Shown: positions 60,339 through 64,000 of the stretch, piece after piece
Numbering within the stretch: position 1 is the first letter of the stretch
Layout: every line of letters begins with the position of its first letter
Assembly (NCBI GenBank): GCA_963750775.1
Contig: CAVVRT010000004.1
Coordinates: 62,001 to 126,000 of the forward strand
From: Gallionella sp963750775
Lineage (GTDB): Bacteria > Pseudomonadota > Gammaproteobacteria > Burkholderiales > Gallionellaceae
DNA: 64,000 nt
Direction of reading: 5' to 3'
Program-made: the position numbers and the translations under genes
Notes under the pieces: model-generated
Databases searched by the model: none
Told to the model about the DNA's origin: nothing
What the model saw: the letters and a program-made list of their open reading frames with translations, nothing else

Positions 60339-61943
60339 CTAAAACGCATCTTGATAACGTACCGTAATTGGGTAACGCCAATCCTTGCCGTAGCCGCGTT
60401 CAGTGATGCGGATGCCCACCGCCGACTGGCGACGCTTGTATTCGCTCAAGCGAATTAAACGCACCACGCGCCGCACATCCGCATCCGCGTAACCCGCCGC
60501 GATAATGTCGAGTATCGACTTGTCTTGCTCCATATACAGCGACACGATGCCATCCAAAATATCGTAAGGCGGCAAGCTGTCTTGGTCGGTTTGATCGGGA
60601 CGCAATTCGGCACTGGGCGGACGCGTAATGATGCGTTCAGGAATCACCAGCCCTTGCGTGTTGCGGTAACGCGACAAGTCATACACCAAGGTTTTGCAAA
60701 CATCTTTGAGGACCGCCAAGCCGCCCGCCATATCGCCATACAAAGTCGCGTAGCCCACGCTCATTTCAGATTTATTGCCCGTGGTCAGCACCAGCGCGCC
60801 AAACTTATTCGACAACGCCATCAGCAAAGTGCCGCGTATGCGCGCTTGTAGATTTTCTTCGGTGGTGTCTGCGGCACGACCAGCAAAACTGGGGGCGAGC
60901 GTGCTTAAATAATTTCCAAACGTCTCGTTGATGGACAACTCGTCATAACGCACGCCTAAAATTTTCACCATTTCACGCGAATCGACTAAGCTAATGTCAG
61001 CGGTATAAGGCGACGGCATCATCACCGCATGTACCTTGTCCGCGCCCAGCGCATCCACCGCAATCGCCAAGGTCAACGCCGAATCAATGCCGCCCGATAG
61101 CCCTAGCAACACGCCCGGAAAACCGTTTTTAACAACGTAATCACGCACGCCTAAACACAGGGCTTGATACACGCAGGCGTGCTGTTCCAACAAGGGCAAA
61201 ATCACCCCGCTAGGTGTGCCATCGGGGGCGATGTCGATAACACTCAAACCCGCTTGCAGCTGCGCCGCAAGAGCGACTAATTCGCCGTGCTGATTCATTG
61301 CAAACGAGCCGCCATCAAACACCAACTCGTCTTGTCCGCCGACTAAATTGACATACACCACCGCCACGTTATTTTCTGCAATGCGCTCACGCACCACGGC
61401 GTAACGGCGTTGCTGTTTGGCGATGGCGAAGGGCGAAGCATTCATCACCAACAACACCTGCGCACCCGCTGCTACGGCACTGTGCGCCGCCTCTTCTTCC
61501 CATACATCGGCGCAAATGTTGATGCCAAAACGCACACCATGCAGCGTAAATACCGCCGCGTCTTTACCCGCCACAAAATAACGTTGCTCATCAAATACTG
61601 CGTAGTTGGGCAGCGCGTGCTTGCAATAAGTCAGCTCGATTTTGCCGTCGCGCAACAACGATGCCGCGTTGTAATGCTCACCGTCGATTTCATGCGCATG
61701 ACCGACCAACACCGCGATGCCTTGCAGCTGCAAAGCTAAGTTCTGCAAAGCTTGCGTGTTTGCCACATAAAAACCATCGCGCAACAATAAGTCTTCGGGC
61801 GGATAACCACACAAACTCAATTCGGGGGTCAACAACAAGCTCGCGCCCTGCGCTTTGGCTTGATCGGCATAGAGCAAAATCTGTGCGGCATTAGCGGTTA
61901 AATCACCCAGCACACAGTTCATTTGAGCAAGCGCAATTTTCAT
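60339..61943 (-). CDS. nadE: Glutamine-dependent NAD+ synthetase
   Basis: Amidates deamido-NAD using ammonia from glutamine, the last step of NAD synthesis. About 534 residues from ATG 61943 (MKIALAQMNCVLGDL); an in-frame TTG at 61991 adds 16 atypical residues. The nitrilase-type glutaminase domain has its Glu-Lys-Cys triad in LLTPELSLCGYPPEDL, TYCKHALPNYAVFDE and INICADVWEEE. The synthetase domain has the PP-loop LGLSGGIDSALTLAIAVD (about 277) and GNKSEMSVGYATLYGD. No Shine-Dalgarno is apparent before 61943. Confidence 0.94.
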   Translation of the reverse strand: MKIALAQMNCVLGDLTANAAQILLYADQAKAQGASLLLTPELSLCGYPPEDLLLRDGFYVANTQALQNLALQLQGIAVLVGHAHEIDGEHYNAASLLRDGKIELTYCKHALPNYAVFDEQRYFVAGKDAAVFTLHGVRFGINICADVWEEEAAHSAVAAGAQVLLVMNASPFAIAKQQRRYAVVRERIAENNVAVVYVNLVGGQDELVFDGGSFAMNQHGELVALAAQLQAGLSVIDIAPDGTPSGVILPLLEQHACVYQALCLGVRDYVVKNGFPGVLLGLSGGIDSALTLAIAVDALGADKVHAVMMPSPYTADISLVDSREMVKILGVRYDELSINETFGNYLSTLAPSFAGRAADTTEENLQARIRGTLLMALSNKFGALVLTTGNKSEMSVGYATLYGDMAGGLAVLKDVCKTLVYDLSRYRNTQGLVIPERIITRPPSAELRPDQTDQDSLPPYDILDGIVSLYMEQDKSILDIIAAGYADADVRRVVRLIRLSEYKRRQSAVGIRITERGYGKDWRYPITVRYQDAF

Positions 61944-62020
61944 CGGAGGGAGTTCTGAAAACGATAAGGGCGCGCATTTTAACTGATGCAAAAATGCTGC
62001 GGAAAAAATATCAGGACGTA

Positions 62021-62050
62021 AAAAAACGCGCTGTCGCCAGCGCGTTTTTT
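62021..62050. terminator. Intrinsic terminator between ompA-like gene and nadE
   Basis: AAAAAACGCGCTG-TCGC-CAGCGCGTTTTTT, a 7-bp GC stem with A and T flanks usable on both strands. A second, A/T-only stem CTAAAAAACTTATTTAAGTTTTTTAG lies at 62060-62085, directly after the OmpA stop. Confidence 0.9.
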
Positions 62051-62097
62051 CAATGCTAACTAAAAAACTTATTTAAGTTTTTTAGTGTGAGCTAAGT

Positions 62098-63117
62098 TTA
62101 CTTAGCTGCTACTGCGGTCACTTCTACGCGACGGTTTTCAGCACGACCTGCATCAGTCTTGTTGTCGCCAACCGGTTTAGTTGAAGCCACGCCTGATGAA
62201 GTGATGCGTGCAGCATCCACACCGTGTGTCACCAAGTAAGCCTTAACCGAAGCAGCACGCGCGGCTGACAACACTTGGTTTTTCTTTTCTGAACCACGGC
62301 TGTCGGTATGACCCACTACATTGAAGTTTTCTTTGCTGTTTTTTGCGTATTCCAACACTTCAGCCATTTGCGCAGAAGCCGCAGGCATCAGTTTTGCTGA
62401 AGACGTAGCAAAGTTAGTGCCTTTCAATGTAAATACTTTAGCTGCGGCAACAGGTGCTGGTGCAGCAACTACGGGGGCTGGAGCCGCAACAGGTGCTACA
62501 ACTGGAGCTGGAGCAGCAACAGGTGCTGGAGCGGGTTTAGCTACAACTGCGGCAACCGCAGCAACAGCCACTGCGGCAACCGCTGGCTTGTCGTAGTAGT
62601 AATTCACGCCGATTGCAAAGTTAGTGTTACGAGCAGTCGCATCGACAGGTGTTTTTAGTATTTGACCATTTTGGATTGCGGCTACGGTTGCTGACTTGCG
62701 ATCCGCAGTCATTTCACCGAACACTGACCAGCTTGGTGCAAATTTGTATTCCAAACCCAAACCGCCGTGTACGCGTGTACCAGGATTCGTACCTGCCGCG
62801 CCCAAACGTGCATAAGGCATAAATTTGCCCATGGTGTAACCCAATTTAGCGTCGATACCGGCATCGTTACCAGTTACTGATTTGCTATGACCATCAACAA
62901 AACCTTCTACGCCCAACAATACATTGCTAATCAAATCCCAGTTGTAACCTGCTTGGATGCCTGGATAAAATTTGTTTGGTGCTGAAACCGTGCCAATTTT
63001 GCTGTGGTTCACACCCGCGTTCAAGCCTGCGTACGCGCCTTTGAATTCACTGGCTTGAACGGCTGACATGCTCAACAGAGCCGCTGTTACTGCAACACTC
63101 ATCATGCTTTTTTTCAT
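62098..63117 (-). CDS. OmpA-family outer membrane protein
   Basis: About 339 residues from ATG 63117 (signal MKKSMMSVAVTAALLSMSAVQA). An eight-stranded barrel-like N-domain (FKGAYAGLNAGVNHS to about 180) is followed by an Ala/Pro/Val linker (APAPVAAPAPVVAP) and the peptidoglycan-binding OmpA domain with VVGHTDSRGSEKKNQVLSAA (Asp and Arg for diaminopimelate) and GRAENRRVEVT. It anchors the outer membrane to the wall. Strong terminators suggest high expression. Confidence 0.92.
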   Translation of the reverse strand: MKKSMMSVAVTAALLSMSAVQASEFKGAYAGLNAGVNHSKIGTVSAPNKFYPGIQAGYNWDLISNVLLGVEGFVDGHSKSVTGNDAGIDAKLGYTMGKFMPYARLGAAGTNPGTRVHGGLGLEYKFAPSWSVFGEMTADRKSATVAAIQNGQILKTPVDATARNTNFAIGVNYYYDKPAVAAVAVAAVAAVVAKPAPAPVAAPAPVVAPVAAPAPVVAAPAPVAAAKVFTLKGTNFATSSAKLMPAASAQMAEVLEYAKNSKENFNVVGHTDSRGSEKKNQVLSAARAASVKAYLVTHGVDAARITSSGVASTKPVGDNKTDAGRAENRRVEVTAVAAK

Positions 63118-63264
63118 GGTAATTTCTTTCATTAAGTTAGTTATTGAGATTGGAACAAAAGTACTGCCTGAAAAACTGCTTATGCAACCACCCGCAGTTT
63201 AGCGGCGCGCATTCTATAGAAAAAAACAATCTGTGACAGATTTTTTACAGGGGATTTTTATAGC

Positions 63265-64000
63265 TTAACGCAAGCGTATCGGCACACGCTTGGTCACGCC
63301 ACACAGCAATTCATAGCTAATTGTGCCCGCTGCGCGCGCCACTTCTTCGACAGGCATGCCCTCACCCCACAACACCACTTCGCTGCCCACTTCGGCTTGC
63401 AGCACGGAACTTAAATCGACATAGAGCATATCCATCGACACACGCCCCAAGATTTGCGTGCGTTGCCCGTTGACCAACACGGGCGTGCCATTCGGTGCAT
63501 GGCGCGGATAGCCGTCAGCGTAACCACAGGCGACGATGCCGATGCGCATGTTGTGACTGGCTTTGAACTGCGCGGCGTAGCCGATTTCGTCGCCGCGCTG
63601 CAAATTTTGTATCGCGATAATTTTGCTACTTAGGGTCATAGCAGGACGTAAGTTCAATTCATGCGCGGTCTTATCGGCAAACGGCGATGCACCATACAAC
63701 ATGATGCCTAGCCTCACCCAATCACCATGCGTATGCGGATAACGTAACAGTGCGGCAGAATTGGCGAGTGAGCGCGGCACACGATAATCGCTGGCGATTT
63801 GATGAAAAATTTCCAGTTGCTCCGCCACGCCACGCGCTTCATCGGCATGAGCGAAGTGCGTCATCAACGTCACATCGCGCACCGCCTGATGCGCGCGCAA
63901 ACGCGCCATAGCTCCCGCCACATTGTCGGGTGTAAAGCCTAGACGATTCATGCCGCTATTGACCTTCAGCCACACCGATAAACTGCCCCGTTTCGGATGG
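63265..64000 (-). CDS. alr: Alanine racemase (N-terminal part beyond window)
   Basis: PLP enzyme making D-alanine for peptidoglycan. The C-terminal 245 codons are visible, open to the right edge; the PLP lysine is outside. Family features: LWLKVN-type VWLKVNSGMNRLGF, VTLMTHFAHADE, GIVACGYADGYPRHAP, the catalytic tyrosine region and VSMDMLYVDLS, ending ISYELLCGVTKRVPIRL. It could be alr or the catabolic dadX; no dadA is visible. Confidence 0.93.
   Translation of the reverse strand, partial: HPKRGSLSVWLKVNSGMNRLGFTPDNVAGAMARLRAHQAVRDVTLMTHFAHADEARGVAEQLEIFHQIASDYRVPRSLANSAALLRYPHTHGDWVRLGIMLYGASPFADKTAHELNLRPAMTLSSKIIAIQNLQRGDEIGYAAQFKASHNMRIGIVACGYADGYPRHAPNGTPVLVNGQRTQILGRVSMDMLYVDLSSVLQAEVGSEVVLWGEGMPVEEVARAAGTISYELLCGVTKRVPIRLR

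Overview
The window reads as a chromosomal segment of a Gram-negative bacterium, most likely a betaproteobacterium (Nitrosomonadales-like; this is inference). Supporting this are the gene order dnaX-ybaB-recR, a class I fumarase behind parE-parC, glnD, the type IV pilus ATPase pilU, the succinylase lysine genes dapC/dapD/dapE, the squalene/hopanoid genes hpnC-hpnD-hpnE, and abundant TonB-dependent receptors and c-type cytochromes. No statistics were computed; all calls come from reading sequence and translations.

Layout. 1-8.5 kb (minus strand): recR (partial), ybaB, dnaX, the small SRP RNA, fumarase, parC, parE. 8.6-18.4 kb: two glycine-zipper envelope proteins, then map, an MscS-type channel, a CPA1 Na+/H+ antiporter, glnD, tRNA-Val and tRNA-Asp, a Gph-like phosphatase and sppA. 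18.4-26.5 kb is an accessory island: a type I restriction-modification locus in which hsdR carries an in-frame TGA, and in which an IS3-family element, a DUF559 (Vsr-fold) gene and a tandem array of GC-rich palindromic repeats separate hsdR from hsdM-hsdS. 26.5-34.9 kb: ppiD, a cold-shock-type DEAD-box helicase with a possible structured leader, an EamA transporter, dapC and two poorly characterised genes. 35-43.4 kb: dapD, pilU, a Spx/ArsC-like protein, dapE, prmB and hpnC-hpnD-[DUF559]-hpnE; the second DUF559 gene, bracketed like the first, sits inside the hpn operon, and hpnE itself contains translated copies of the same repeat family.

43.5-60.2 kb is a metal, heme and redox region on the minus strand. 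It holds tonB, a TonB-dependent receptor, exbB and exbD; a 13-cysteine Tat-exported copper-storage protein (Csp1-like); and a probable operon of receptor, PepSY membrane protein, ExbB-like channel, DUF2149 protein, a secreted membrane-anchored CobN/HmuS-like chelatase, a second receptor and a c'-type cytochrome. A soluble class I cytochrome c follows. Three units here carry the same 17-bp near-palindrome TGYGRCATTTTGTCGCA upstream, matching the RegR/RegA-type redox regulator consensus as I recall it. The right end has nadE, an OmpA-family porin and alr (partial).

The most interesting signals are: (1) DUF559 genes bracketed by inverted palindromic repeats that also spread into intergenic and coding DNA, a REPtron-like architecture; (2) the CobN-like periplasmic chelatase paired with an ExbB/DUF2149 proton-channel pair instead of AAA+ subunits; (3) the shared candidate redox operator; and (4) a MITE-like element with GGGTRTCTC termini present twice.
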